From contig JAICWP010000011.1 of the NCBI GenBank assembly GCA_025934735.1, positions 1 through 64,000 of the forward strand: 64,000 bases of DNA, given 5' to 3'. The position numbers and the translations under genes are program-made. Shown here piece by piece: positions 1 to 7,622 of this stretch (its first letter is position 1; the number at the start of each line of letters is the position of its first letter). The notes under the pieces were generated by a model. That model saw only the letters and a program-made list of their open reading frames with translations, ran no database searches and was not told the DNA's origin. The stretch comes from Terriglobales bacterium. Lineage in GTDB: Bacteria; Acidobacteriota; Terriglobia; Terriglobales; Acidobacteriaceae.

Positions 1-6
1 CCCCGC

Positions 7-240
7 CTAGCGGCTCTTGAGGAACTGGACCAGATCGCTCTCCTCACCTGGCGACAAACCGAGGTTGAAACAGGCGTTGTAGTGGTTGACCACCTTCAGG
101 AGCGTCGGGAAACGGCCGTCGTGGAAGAAGCCGCGCTTCGACCGCGCCCAGAGGCCGCTGAGCTGCGGCGTAACCAGCACGCCGGGATTCAGCCCCCTCG
201 GCCCACGGTCGGCCTGGCGGAAGGGGGAGTGCGGAGCCAC
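7..240 (-). pseudogene. C-terminal remnant of a di-haem cytochrome c (cytochrome c peroxidase-like) protein
   Basis: The 77-residue frame carries the phrase GFFHDGRFPTLLKVVNHYN followed by LSPGEESDLVQFLKS. This matches the C-terminal end of periplasmic di-haem peroxidase and related cytochrome c proteins (consensus HDGRFPTLxDVVxHYN ... DLVxFLxSL). No CxxCH haem motif is in the frame, and the region upstream on the minus strand (positions above 240) is att-like sequence rather than the rest of the gene. The first codon is a GTG inside what should be mid-protein, so this is a decapitated gene, probably cut by the recombination that left the tRNA scar at 349-380. It is unlikely to make a functional product. 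Confidence 0.6.
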
Positions 241-348
241 GTAACAACCGCCGTAACAACCATGCCTAAATCTGCCTCAAACTGCCTACTGAATCCCTCG
301 GGAAGTCGTTGAAGCCATTGAATTCAGGTGAATGAGGGATTAACAGTA

Positions 349-380
349 GGTTCTGGGTTCGACTCCCAGCGCGCTCACCA
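349..380 (+). other. tRNA 3'-end fragment (T-arm, acceptor strand, CCA)
   Basis: The sequence contains a T-stem/loop CTGGG-TTCGACT-CCCAG followed by CGCGCTCA and CCA at 378-380. No matching 5' acceptor strand (TGAGCGCG) occurs in the 90 bases upstream, so this is only the 3' part of a tRNA. Such fragments are regenerated by integrative elements that insert into tRNA genes. The isoacceptor cannot be assigned from the 3' half. Confidence 0.65.
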
Positions 381-401
381 AACCCGCTATTTACGCGGGT
401 T
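381..401 (+). terminator. Hairpin directly after the tRNA 3' end
   Basis: AACCCGC (381-387) pairs with GCGGGTT (395-401) around a 7-base loop and starts the base after CCA. A hairpin here is usual behind bacterial tRNA genes, which suggests this copy keeps the original downstream flank of the tRNA. The T-tract after it is weak. Confidence 0.5.
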
Positions 402-532
402 CGCCAATTTTGGAAACGAATCGGGAAGCAAATTAGGTAACAAATCGTCGAGCTTGGCAGCGGCATCTCGAGTCGTGTCAGCGATTTTACGAACGGCATC
501 CGTCCCGGATTCTTAAATGATCGGATGAAGGA

Positions 533-826
533 TCATGTGGGTTTAGAATTGGCGCCTTGGCGAAAATGGTGCCACCCGCCCAGCGAGATTCGTTTTTCAG
601 CAGCAGGTCTGACGTGACGCTTGAGAGCGTTGCCCGGATGCAGAGGCCCGCCCGTTTTAGAACGCAACACCCACTCGCCTGTTCCGAGCTTCTCCATACG
701 CGCCATCAGAATTGGATCGACTGGCAGCTTGCGCTCTGAGCGTTTGGACTTCACCGCGTCCACATCACCCTCGTAAATTGTCCGCGTAACATGGACCCGC
801 AGCCATAACCTAGCCAGGCACGTCAT
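533..826 (-). pseudogene. Truncated tyrosine recombinase (phage-type integrase) fragment
   Basis: The 97-residue frame holds the central catalytic-domain piece of a tyrosine recombinase: TRTIYEG, then KSKRSERKLPVD (the beta-hairpin lysine region), EWVLRSKTGGPLHP, and GWHHFR, which corresponds to the HxxR box (usually GWHDFRHT). The preceding Arg box and the C-terminal tyrosine nucleophile are both missing, because the frame turns to unrelated residues right after GWHHFR. It lies about 150 bp from a tRNA 3' end, so it is probably the dead integrase of an element once inserted there. A full-length integrase would be about 350-400 residues. Confidence 0.75.
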
Positions 827-876
827 ATTACCTCCGTTACTCTGAGGCTGCGACCTCCGCAGCTATACTGCGCGGG

Positions 877-1572
877 ATGAGGAAAGCCGATCCGGAATGG
901 CTGCCCGAGGCCCGAGCGTTGTGCTCGCGGGCGCGTATCACAATTCTGGGCTGGGGGCCGGATATGCTGACCGTAGAAGCCAAGTCGCCTCAGCGCGTTC
1001 GAGAAATCACTTCACAACTAAGCGCACTCGGTTTCCAGATCATTGACAGCCAAGATGATGTTGCTGCCGGCATGTTGAGCTTATCTAGGAATCCAGATGC
1101 CGGCCAAGCGAAGAAGGCGTCTTTTGCTATCTCGCGCCGGCCTTGGCAAGAACAGATTGAGCCTGTGATCTGGGCGCTGGGCGGCGCTGGCCTTTTCACC
1201 TCCCTGTATAGGGGAACCGGCGCATACTCCCCCTTATTTTTTGTCGTGGTTGGCACCGCGCTAGTGTTGCTGTTCCTATGGGACGCGCTCCGCATCTGGG
1301 GATGGCGGCTTGAGATCCTGCCGGAGGGTCTTCGTCTGCGTCGCGCCTTTCGCTGGAGGGAGATTCCATGGACAGACATTCGTGCCGTGGAGTCCGCGCC
1401 AGCACTGCTACGCAGACTTCACGCGCGAGCGCGCAACCAAGAAGTTGTCACGCTGCAGTTGGTTTCGAATTCCTCGGAACGGGTGGGGACGTTTGTCTAT
1501 GTGTTTGCGCGCAACCTGCGCGACCGTTTGCGGCTGGAAATCGCGCAAAGGCAGAACTCAATTTCGATGTGA
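877..1572 (+). CDS. Membrane protein with PH-like domain (hypothetical)
   Basis: This is a 231-residue protein. Residues 1-70 form a soluble part. Two hydrophobic segments follow (about 95-110 and 120-138, including SPLFFVVVGTALVLLFLWDA), then a beta-rich C-terminal part with WRLEILPEGLRLRR and WTDIRAVES, which resembles bacterial PH domains that follow a membrane hairpin. No catalytic motif is visible. It has the same architecture as the protein at 4282-4773, so the accessory region carries two such genes. Function is unknown. ATG 877 is the first in-frame start and no strong ribosome-binding site decides it. Confidence 0.6.
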   Translation: MRKADPEWLPEARALCSRARITILGWGPDMLTVEAKSPQRVREITSQLSALGFQIIDSQDDVAAGMLSLSRNPDAGQAKKASFAISRRPWQEQIEPVIWALGGAGLFTSLYRGTGAYSPLFFVVVGTALVLLFLWDALRIWGWRLEILPEGLRLRRAFRWREIPWTDIRAVESAPALLRRLHARARNQEVVTLQLVSNSSERVGTFVYVFARNLRDRLRLEIAQRQNSISM

Positions 1573-1726
1573 TGCCGGAAATTTGCAACCAAGCCAGGAA
1601 GTCGGAGACGCCGCGGGCTTGAAATCCATCGCATTCACTCCTTACGGCAATCCAAGCGACCAAGAGAACACGACAAGCCATCGCGACTCTCCTTCCCCAA
1701 AATGACTGATTGGAGGCTTGGCACAG

Positions 1727-2335
1727 TCATTGCTGGGCTGCTCTCGATCGCTGGTAATGGCGGCGGGCCTTCGAGCGATTGCCACAGGCGCTCATCTCGC
1801 ACCAGCGGCGGCTGCGGTTACGGCTCTCGTCGATGAAGAGCCAGGTGCAATCGGCAGAGGCACACTCACGAATCCGACCCAATCGATCGCTCGCGAGCAA
1901 GTCGGCAGTACTTGTGAGGATTGCAAAGAAGACCTGCTCCAGCCCGTCGGAGGCCGTACTTGTCCATTCCTTTTCGATACGACCGGATTTCTTCTGCACT
2001 CGCAGCAACCCAGGAGACTGCGCCAGGGCTGAGTTCAGCTTGGACAGACACTCGGGTGGCGCCGGGCGCCCATTTGCAATGGCGAAGAAAATCGAGATGA
2101 GGAGGTCCCGAATCGTAACGGCCTTGGCGAAAGCGGCCGCTGCTTTACGAGGATTGCGCTTGTAATGCACAGAGAAGCGGTCGTGCTCCGCCGCGGAGAG
2201 CAGCCCGGCTTCCTTGGCCCACTGCAGCAGGTCAGAGATTTCGTGCAGTTCCTCTTCTTTATCATCCGCACGCAAGTCGTGAATGGTATTGGCGAATTCG
2301 AGGCACAGGGCCCCCGCTATGAACTCGAACCGCAT
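1727..2335 (-). CDS. CGNR zinc-finger protein (ABATE-domain putative transcriptional regulator)
   Basis: The protein has 202 residues. The N-terminal part (FIAGALCLEFANTIHD and onward) fits the alpha-helical ABATE domain. The last 45 residues hold the CGNR zinc finger: C-x4-C-x-W-x-F-x-D-x-S-x-N-x2-R-R-W-C-x-M-x2-C-G-N-R. The two cysteine pairs are all present, so the finger should bind zinc. The family is thought to be stress-related transcription factors with DNA binding at the C-terminus. The minus-strand upstream region has TTGTCA and TAGGAT 17 bp apart, ending only a few bases before the ATG. If this is the promoter the transcript would be nearly leaderless. Confidence 0.8.
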   Translation of the reverse strand: MRFEFIAGALCLEFANTIHDLRADDKEEELHEISDLLQWAKEAGLLSAAEHDRFSVHYKRNPRKAAAAFAKAVTIRDLLISIFFAIANGRPAPPECLSKLNSALAQSPGLLRVQKKSGRIEKEWTSTASDGLEQVFFAILTSTADLLASDRLGRIRECASADCTWLFIDESRNRSRRWCEMSACGNRSKARRHYQRSRAAQQ

Positions 2336-2531
2336 GCGCTTATCCTAACCGTCTATATTCGACTTGACAAGTTATACAGCCGAGAGCAGCATTATAACCT
2401 CTGATTGACGCAATAGATGGTTACGCCGCGACAGTGGAACGGCCGTTCACGATTTCAGGGGGCGGGTGAAAGCGATTGGGCATGGAATCCGGAGCTTGAC
2501 CCTTACGGCGTCAAGAAAGGACGTTTCGCGA

Positions 2532-2771
2532 ATGACACTTCTGCTGGAGGAGTTGGCTGGTTGGACAGGAGCCGCTCTTTTGTTAGTGGCTTATGGAATG
2601 GTTTCTTTTAAGAAACTCCGTCCGGATTCCCTTTGCACTCAATCGTTGAATGCAGCAGGCAGCGGTCTCCTGATCGTCAATACCGCATATCACCGCGCGT
2701 TTCCCTCTGCATTTGTGCTGATCGCGGTTGCGGCACAGATCCGCGCAATCTCTTGGGCGAAAAAGGTGTGA
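2532..2771 (+). CDS. Small membrane protein, CBU_0592-like
   Basis: A 79-residue product from ATG 2532. An upstream in-frame ATG at 2466 would add a charged, non-homologous-looking stretch. It has three hydrophobic stretches (GWTGAALLLVAYGMV, LNAAGSGLLIVNTAY, AFVLIAVAAQIRAI), the pattern of the small CBU_0592 membrane family that often accompanies metabolic genes. Its stop ends 2 bases before the PhzF start at 2774, so the two are probably co-transcribed. Molecular role unknown. Confidence 0.65.
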   Translation: MTLLLEELAGWTGAALLLVAYGMVSFKKLRPDSLCTQSLNAAGSGLLIVNTAYHRAFPSAFVLIAVAAQIRAISWAKKV

Positions 2772-2773
2772 GC

Positions 2774-3589
2774 ATGTCGATTCCGTATTACCACATCGAT
2801 TCTTTCGCGAGCGAACTTTTCGCAGGCAATCCCGCCGGCGTGTGCATCGTTCCCGCGTTCCCTACCGATAAAGTCATGCAGAAGATCGCAGCCGAGAACC
2901 GTCACAGCGAGACTGCTTTTGTTGTCGCCCGCGCTGACGGCGATTTCGACCTACGCTGGTTCACGCCGATCGTGGAAGATGACCTATGCGGTCATGCGAC
3001 CATGGCTGCCGCATATGCGCTTTCGTTGCGTCGACATAACACCTGGCCAGTCCGCTTCCACACCGTCGGCGGCTTGTTGACAGTCGAGCGTGATCACGGG
3101 CGTTTTGAGATGGATTTTCCCGCCCGGCCGCCGGTCCCATGCCAGATCCCGAAGGGGCTACTCTCGGCGCTGGGTCTGCAGATGGCAGAGGTAATGCGCG
3201 ATGTCCGCGACTATCTGGTCGTTGTCAACGATGCCGAGATCGTGCGAACACTCAAGCCCGATATAGCTGCACTGGGCAGAATTGATATGGGCATCAGCGG
3301 AGGAGCAATCGTTACGGCCGCCGGCGAGAACGATGTCGATTACGTCTGCAGATTTTTCGCTCCAGCTGAAGGGATCGACGAAGATCCGGGCACTGGATCG
3401 ATCCACTGCTCACTCGTCCCCTACTGGGCCGGACGCACGCGAAAACGGACATTGAGTGTGCAACAACTCAGCTCTCGTGGCGCCCGCATGTGGTGCACGC
3501 TCGTCGGGGATCGCGTGAAGATCGCCGGTCAAGCAAAGCTCTATCTGCAAGGGACGATTGATATTGAGACAAGACAAAGATCGTCTTGA
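2774..3589 (+). CDS. PhzF-family isomerase/epimerase
   Basis: A 271-residue protein starting MSIPYYHIDSFASELFAGNPAGVC, the typical N-terminus of PhzF proteins. The catalytic-glutamate region (AAENRHSETAF), LCGHATMA (DLCGHAT; second motif) and DEDPGTGSIH (usual EDPATGSA) are all present. The family uses two symmetric alpha/beta-barrel-like halves for proton-shuttle isomerisation of small metabolites; phenazine synthesis is only one role, and no other phenazine genes are nearby. ATG 2774 fits the family N-terminus better than the longer frame from 2633. It is followed 34 bp later by a RidA gene. The substrate cannot be deduced. Confidence 0.88.
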   Translation: MSIPYYHIDSFASELFAGNPAGVCIVPAFPTDKVMQKIAAENRHSETAFVVARADGDFDLRWFTPIVEDDLCGHATMAAAYALSLRRHNTWPVRFHTVGGLLTVERDHGRFEMDFPARPPVPCQIPKGLLSALGLQMAEVMRDVRDYLVVVNDAEIVRTLKPDIAALGRIDMGISGGAIVTAAGENDVDYVCRFFAPAEGIDEDPGTGSIHCSLVPYWAGRTRKRTLSVQQLSSRGARMWCTLVGDRVKIAGQAKLYLQGTIDIETRQRSS

Positions 3590-3623
3590 AGTTTCTAACG
3601 CTAAGGGATGGAACATTTGAGGT

Positions 3624-4004
3624 ATGAAACAAGCAATTTTCTCTCCTGACGCTCCGCGGGCAATGGGAGCTTACTCCCAAGCGATTCGAGGTGCGGGCAT
3701 GGTTTTCGTCTCCGGCCAAGTCGCGCTCGACCCCGCGACCGGGAAACTAATCGAGGGCGATGTGGCCGCGCAGACCGAACGCGTGATGAAGAATCTGGCT
3801 GCGATCCTCGCGACAGTAGGCAGCGGACTGAAGCAGGTGCTCAAGTCAACCGTCTATCTGACAAACATGGATGATTTTGTGGCGATGAATGAGGTCTATG
3901 GCAAGCACATGGGCTCGCCGACACCGGCGCGTTCTACGGTCGCGGTGTCACAACTGCCAGACAAAGGAGCGCTGGTGGAGATTGATGTGATAGCGCTGCT
4001 GTAA
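3624..4004 (+). CDS. RidA family enamine/imine deaminase
   Basis: A 126-residue full-length RidA (YjgF/UK114) protein with MGAYSQAIRG, FVSGQVALDPATG, STVYLTNMDDF and the C-terminal PARSTVAVSQLPDKGALVEID. The arginine of PARSTV is the carboxylate-binding residue that marks the deaminating subgroup. These trimers hydrolyse reactive enamines/imines made by PLP enzymes. A GAGGT ribosome-binding site precedes the ATG. It sits behind PhzF in the same direction, suggesting a small-molecule detoxification or salvage pair. Confidence 0.92.
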   Translation: MKQAIFSPDAPRAMGAYSQAIRGAGMVFVSGQVALDPATGKLIEGDVAAQTERVMKNLAAILATVGSGLKQVLKSTVYLTNMDDFVAMNEVYGKHMGSPTPARSTVAVSQLPDKGALVEIDVIALL

Positions 4005-4281
4005 ACGAAAGCGCGAGCCTTGCGGAATTAGATAGCAATAAGCGGATAGAACCGCCCACGGCCCTGGCAATACGCTGGGCATATATTCGAGGCGCTGGCA
4101 AGCGCAGACAAAATGAGTACGCAAATCATTGAGCTGGTTCTTCGCGTTGTGATTTCTATGCCGGCAGTGATGGCCCTAACTCCGGCACGTGGCGCGACCG
4201 TATGAAATTTTCGTTGCGACTTGCGCGGATTTCCTGGTAATTGCGGTAAACCACAGCTAATGCTCTAGACCAAATAGATCA

Positions 4282-4773
4282 ATGGATCAATTCGACACAG
4301 AAGTAGAGAAGCCTTACAGGGTTCGGGCTCAACCGTTCACATATGCGATCTTCGGAGTCTTGATAGGCCCAATCTTTATCGCCTGGATATACATCGCACG
4401 CAGGAGCCCGATGGCCTCGAATACCGTAGCAGCCGTGATTTCTGGAGCTATCCTAGCCGCCATTTGGCTTTGGTTTTTCTCCCTGGAAGTTGACCTCTAT
4501 TCTCACCGTTTGCGATTTAAGACACTATTTGGGAAACGCGAGGTCACCTACTGCGATATTCGGAAAGTCGATATCGTCGTGCGGAGCTACCGTGGAGCAA
4601 CGAGTCGCGGTTGGGCGATTTATGATAGCGCGCGGTTCGCAACGCGTCCGCTTAAGATCCCGATAGCGCCTTTTAGAAGCCTTGATCAGCGAAAAATCGC
4701 TGAGATGCTGGTCGAGAAAGCACCTGCTGCGCGCATTGATTCTTGGACGCGCTCCGTGGCGACGCGGAGATAA
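4282..4773 (+). CDS. Membrane protein with PH-like domain (hypothetical)
   Basis: The protein has 163 residues. Two membrane segments (about 20-38, FTYAIFGVLIGPIFIAWIY, and 48-67, VAAVISGAILAAIWLWFF) are followed by a beta-rich domain beginning LEVDLYSHRLRFKTLFGKREVTYCDIRKVDI, typical of bacterial PH domains after a hairpin anchor. It resembles the 877-1572 protein in layout but not closely in sequence. No enzymatic motif is visible. The 277 bp before it have only a possible 30-codon frame at 4094-4186 with no recognisable content. Confidence 0.6.
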   Translation: MDQFDTEVEKPYRVRAQPFTYAIFGVLIGPIFIAWIYIARRSPMASNTVAAVISGAILAAIWLWFFSLEVDLYSHRLRFKTLFGKREVTYCDIRKVDIVVRSYRGATSRGWAIYDSARFATRPLKIPIAPFRSLDQRKIAEMLVEKAPAARIDSWTRSVATRR

Positions 4774-5186
4774 ACCTGGCCTCTCGACGAGTGCGCCTGC
4801 AACGCGTGCCACCTTTGTCTGAGAACGAGCTTCTCTCCGGAATTGGGGCGCTTGCATCTGGTAGTCAGGCGTCAGATCGCAGCCCGCCAGCATCCGGGTC
4901 TTCGAGCCACGCAGAAAACGGAAGTGCTGAGGGAACTGAACCTCATCCATTTTTGAAAGAATAGGCGAGCGAGGTTTCCTGTGAACATGCGCCATTACAC
5001 GTGATTGGTGTTAAATAAGCCTTAGCGTAAGTCTGGGCCACGCGTCCGTGGTTTGTAACTTAGGATGAGGGCCATTATCGTCGATCAGGAGAGTCCCCAA
5101 CCGAATTGGCGATGTAAGGCCGAGGCAGTTCCGCCAAACGTAACTTGTTGTCGGGCTGTTCACTACCCTACGATTTCAATTCAGCA
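4774..5186. other. Intergenic, no gene recognised
   Basis: Neither strand gives a coding-like frame; the 73-codon frame through 4743-4964 is serine/glycine-rich and overlaps the end of the previous gene. No hairpin terminator or repeat stands out. Confidence 0.4.
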
Positions 5187-5536
5187 ATGAAATCGATTCT
5201 TCCACCAGAGTTAGAGTCAAAGCGCATCAAAATTGCCAGGGCGCACAACTTGCAATGTGTGTCCCTGCTGGGTGTTCTTTTTGTTGGTCTGTTTCTAATC
5301 GTTATATTGCTCCACGCACGGCTAATCACCGACTCACAAGCTTCGGCCTCACTTGGTTCCTTCCGCTTTTGCTGGGTGAGGCCTACGGGATCTATCGAAT
5401 AATCAAGCACGACAACGAGCTGTGTCGTCAATTGGGGTACATGTGCCCGTTTTGTCAGAGCCCGCTTTACGAAGCGCGAGCGTCCACTTGGATTAGCGGC
5501 CTGTGCCCTAAATGTCGAAAGAGTGTAATCGCTTAA
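5187..5536 (+). pseudogene. Frameshifted membrane/zinc-ribbon protein
   Basis: Frame 1 from ATG 5187 gives MKSILPPELESKRIKIARAH and one membrane helix (SLLGVLFVGLFLIVILLHA). The continuation lies in the +1 frame: a second helix (FGLTWFLPLLLGEAYGIYRI) and a zinc ribbon CPFCQSPLYEA...GLCPKCRKS ending at 5536. The switch must lie near 5315-5340. Together they give one coherent protein of about 115 residues: two helices, then a CxxC-CxxC ribbon. This is either a decayed gene or a single-base sequencing/assembly error. The function of such small ribbon-membrane proteins is unknown. Confidence 0.55.
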
Positions 5537-5667
5537 GGGCCTGTTCACACTCGTTGAAGGCGACTGCGGCGGTCGAGCGATCTACAATGTCTTGCTTGTT
5601 TACACTTCTGTAAGACGTTCTATGATTCCAACGTAAATGCAGATTTCGAGAAGTCTGGGGCAAAGCA

Positions 5668-5870
5668 ATGAGCCGACGGTTGAATCTTCTAGCGGTCGTG
5701 GTGGTGCTGGCGTCTTTTCCGGCGATCTGCGTGCTTGCTGCGTCGGATGATGCGGAGGGCGTTCGGAACGTCGTTATCGGGTTCGAAACAGCTTGGAACC
5801 ACCACGACATGGACGCCTTCGGTAAAGCTTTTTGCTCCCGACGCGGACTTCGTGAACGTTGCTGGTGCCC
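5668..5870 (+). pseudogene. SnoaL-like (NTF2-fold) secreted protein, frameshifted and truncated
   Basis: ATG 5668 starts a signal peptide (LNLLAVVVVLASFPAICVLA) followed by VRNVVIGFETAWNHHDMDAFG, the N-terminal helix of SgcJ/EcaC-type SnoaL proteins. The expected continuation KLFAPDADFVNVAGA is present but in the +1 frame. One extra base in the A/T runs near 5824-5836 explains this. After NVAGA (about 5868) the sequence changes to an antisense methyltransferase piece. The rest of the NTF2 fold (about 90 residues) is gone. Confidence 0.65.
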
Positions 5871-6045
5871 CGCTGGTCCCAGTCATGAATGACATTCTTC
5901 ATGAGGTAGGCGCGGCAGCCGCCCGGGACGTTTTCAAAAAAGTTGCACGGCGCGAACGCGACGCGCGGCTGTAGTTCGCCCGTCAGGAAGCCGCGCCGCC
6001 GCGCACGCTCGAGCACATGCTCCTGGTCCGCCAGCACACTGCGCA
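5868..6045 (-). pseudogene. O-methyltransferase internal segment, inverted
   Basis: On the minus strand this reads QEHVLERARRRGFLTGELQ...VAFAPCNFFENVPGG...AYLMKNVIHDWD. This is the SAM-binding middle part of hydroxyneurosporene/ small-molecule O-methyltransferases (GDFFExVPxGxDAYLxKxVIHDWDD). Its natural continuation is found on the opposite strand at 6040-6270. About 170 bp has therefore been inverted relative to the 3' part of the same gene. The N-terminal dimerisation domain is absent. Confidence 0.65.
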
Positions 6046-6270
6046 ATCCTGAATGCGGACGGCGCGCTGTTGGTGGTGGAATCCGTTATCGGTGAAAGCA
6101 ATACTTCCTCCTATGGCAAAGCGCTCGATATCGTGATGCTGGCCATGACCGGCGGCAGGGAACGCACGGTGGACGAGTATGCGGCTTTGTTCGCCGCATC
6201 GGGCTTCCGGCTGAACAAGACGGTTGCAGTTTCGGAAGCGCTGATGGTCATGGAAGCATTTGCCGCCTAA
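6040..6270 (+). pseudogene. O-methyltransferase C-terminal segment
   Basis: The frame CAILNADGALLVVESVIGE, then KALDIVMLAMTGGRERTVDEY and LFAASGFRLNKTVAVSEAL, ends in a stop at 6268-6270. This is the conserved C-terminus of the O-methyltransferase family (ALLVVERVI ... DLxMLxxxGGRERTxxEYxxLLxxAGFRL). It joins logically to the end of the inverted segment (VIHDWD). No intact copy is in the window. Confidence 0.7.
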
Positions 6271-7009
6271 GACGGCATTGCTACGGAGGTGCGGCACGCG
6301 ACACATGGCAGTGAAGTTTGCGCCCTTGCGGAATAGCGCACGCGCAATCGCAACCGCGGCATACGAACATGACGACGAAGCAGCGCCCAAACCGCCCGCT
6401 ATCGCAATCGTTCTTGGCCGGTCATCGCCGAGAATTGTGGCAGTTTTTTCGTGCTGGCCGTGGCGGGTTTCAAAAAAAATCTTTGGTTGATTGTGGCTAC
6501 CCTACCGGGGACACGGAGTTTTCGACTCTTTTCATCACGTTTTCATTCACAATCCGGGTGTCCCGATTTGGTTCCCCGGCTTCTGCCTTTCGTTCGACGT
6601 TCTCGCCAGCGGTTTCCTTGCCGTTCTACTGATTCGACATTCGGAGTCGTTTCCGACGTTTAGAGCTTCAGCCGGACAAGAGAACTTCCGCTAAATGTTA
6701 ACTTCAACAGCTCAAGACTGGGTAACACACTAGGTAGCAACCTTGCTTAATTCTGCCTACTTGTGACTACGAAAACCTTGGGAAAACCGTTGAAACCATT
6801 GATTTGTGGTTCACTGACGGAAAATCAGTAGGTAGAAGGTTCATCCGCCCGGAACCGCTGGCGCCGCCGCAGGGGATCAAGACGCGCGCAATGAACCTTT
6901 GGCCAGGACTGCCATTGAGGACTTACATTCACCCCAGAATGAGGTGATTGAGCGGGAATGAGAGGGTCGAGGCACCACTGTAAGAGATTGAAAACGTTCA
7001 GCCCGACAA
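6271..7009. other. Non-coding, recombination-derived stretch
   Basis: No supported gene on either strand. 6721-6846 resembles the attachment-like sequence at 241-360 (GGTAACA near the start, CTGCCTAC, TTGGGAAAACCGTTGAAACC, CAGTAGGT). 6966-6995 (GGCACCACTG, then GATTGAAAA) resembles 10819-10863. These look like arms of old integrated elements. Confidence 0.45.
6721..6846 (+). repeat. Second copy of the attachment-like repeat seen at 241-360
   Basis: By-eye alignment gives shared blocks: GTAACA at the left, CTGCCTAC in the middle, GGGAA..CGTTGAA.CCATTGA, then CAGTAGGT and GGTTC at the right. The distance between blocks is kept to within about 20 bases. The right end here (GAAGGTTCATCC) no longer makes a good T-arm. 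Confidence 0.5.
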
Positions 7010-7033
7010 CCTGGTCCCGTTTTCGGGACCAGG
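7010..7033. repeat. Perfect 10-bp inverted repeat with TTTT loop
   Basis: CCTGGTCCCG (7010-7019) and CGGGACCAGG (7024-7033) are exact reverse complements around TTTT. The hairpin abuts the tRNA 3'-end copy that begins at 7034. It is too long for a normal anticodon arm. It could be a crossover-core palindrome or a by-product of inverted duplication of the anticodon-stem side. Confidence 0.6.
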
Positions 7034-7085
<52 letters not shown>

Positions 7086-7340
7086 AATTCGCCGGTTCAC
7101 GAGAGTTTACGGGCACGCCGAAATTCACCAACGCGCTTGAAATGCGTGTCAGTGAATTGCTGTTTTTGGCTTTGGAAAGAGGGTGGGATGGGATCTGCCG
7201 CCTGTGGGCAGCAGAACTCTCCTAGTCAAGAATGGATTCTGTGTAAAAGGATGGTAGGTTAATCCTCTGCAATAACGAGCACAGCGCTCGCGTCTGTGTC
7301 ATAAGAACCTGGATGAGTAGAAAGGCATCGCCGCGCCAAA

Positions 7341-7622
7341 TCAGTGGACTCTTTTCAACACGAGTCTTACTTCAGCACGATGGCGCGGGGACTCAATGTC
7401 CCGAGTCACAAGCAAAGCACCATCCGGCGTGATGCTGTGCACGTCGATGCCATGCATAAATACCTCTCCATTCCTCTTCATCTTCCATTTCGTGACGAGC
7501 TTCCCGTCACTCCAACTGGTAGTCGCAACACGGACACTGCCAGGAGCGTCTGGGATGGGATCGGAAACTTCCTTCCCAGTTGGATCGATGGTGTAGACCG
7601 CCGTGGTCCCGGCTTCGCCGCC
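7341..7622 (-). pseudogene. C-terminal remnant of a lipocalin-like/hypothetical secreted protein
   Basis: In the minus frame ending at 7341-7343, a coherent beta-rich sequence reads GEAGTTAVYTIDPTGKEVSD, later SVRVATTSWSDGKLVTKWKM, GIDVHSITPDGALLVTRDI and AEVRLVLKRVH. This is the C-terminal half of the secreted proteins common in Acidobacteriota that pattern as 'Y-DGK ... W-DGDKLV ... LSPDGKTLTV'. The frame has a stop just upstream, and the N-terminal half is missing. It overlaps out of frame the 3' end of the membrane-protein gene 7478-8875, so a deletion probably joined the two. Confidence 0.55.

Larger units (their letters stand above)
241..460. other. Attachment-site-like region with GTAACA repeats around a tRNA 3' end
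   Basis: No gene is visible here. Copies of GTAACA occur at 241-246 and 253-258, and AGGTAACAAA occurs near 436-445, so they flank a tRNA 3'-end fragment (349-380) on both sides. A broken integrase gene follows at 533-826. Repeated short words either side of a tRNA end next to an integrase are what arm-type integrase sites look like. The stretch 281-360 is visibly similar to 6753-6842. The arm-site reading is inference. Confidence 0.45.

Noticed and set aside
266-499. Minus-strand frame containing ERAGSRTQNLLLIPHSPEF
   Set aside because: This phrase is the antisense translation of a tRNA 3' end and its flank; it is a well-known spurious prediction and not a protein.
4094-4186. 30-codon frame between RidA and the 4282 gene
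   Set aside because: No ribosome-binding site, no signal peptide and no known family; likely chance.
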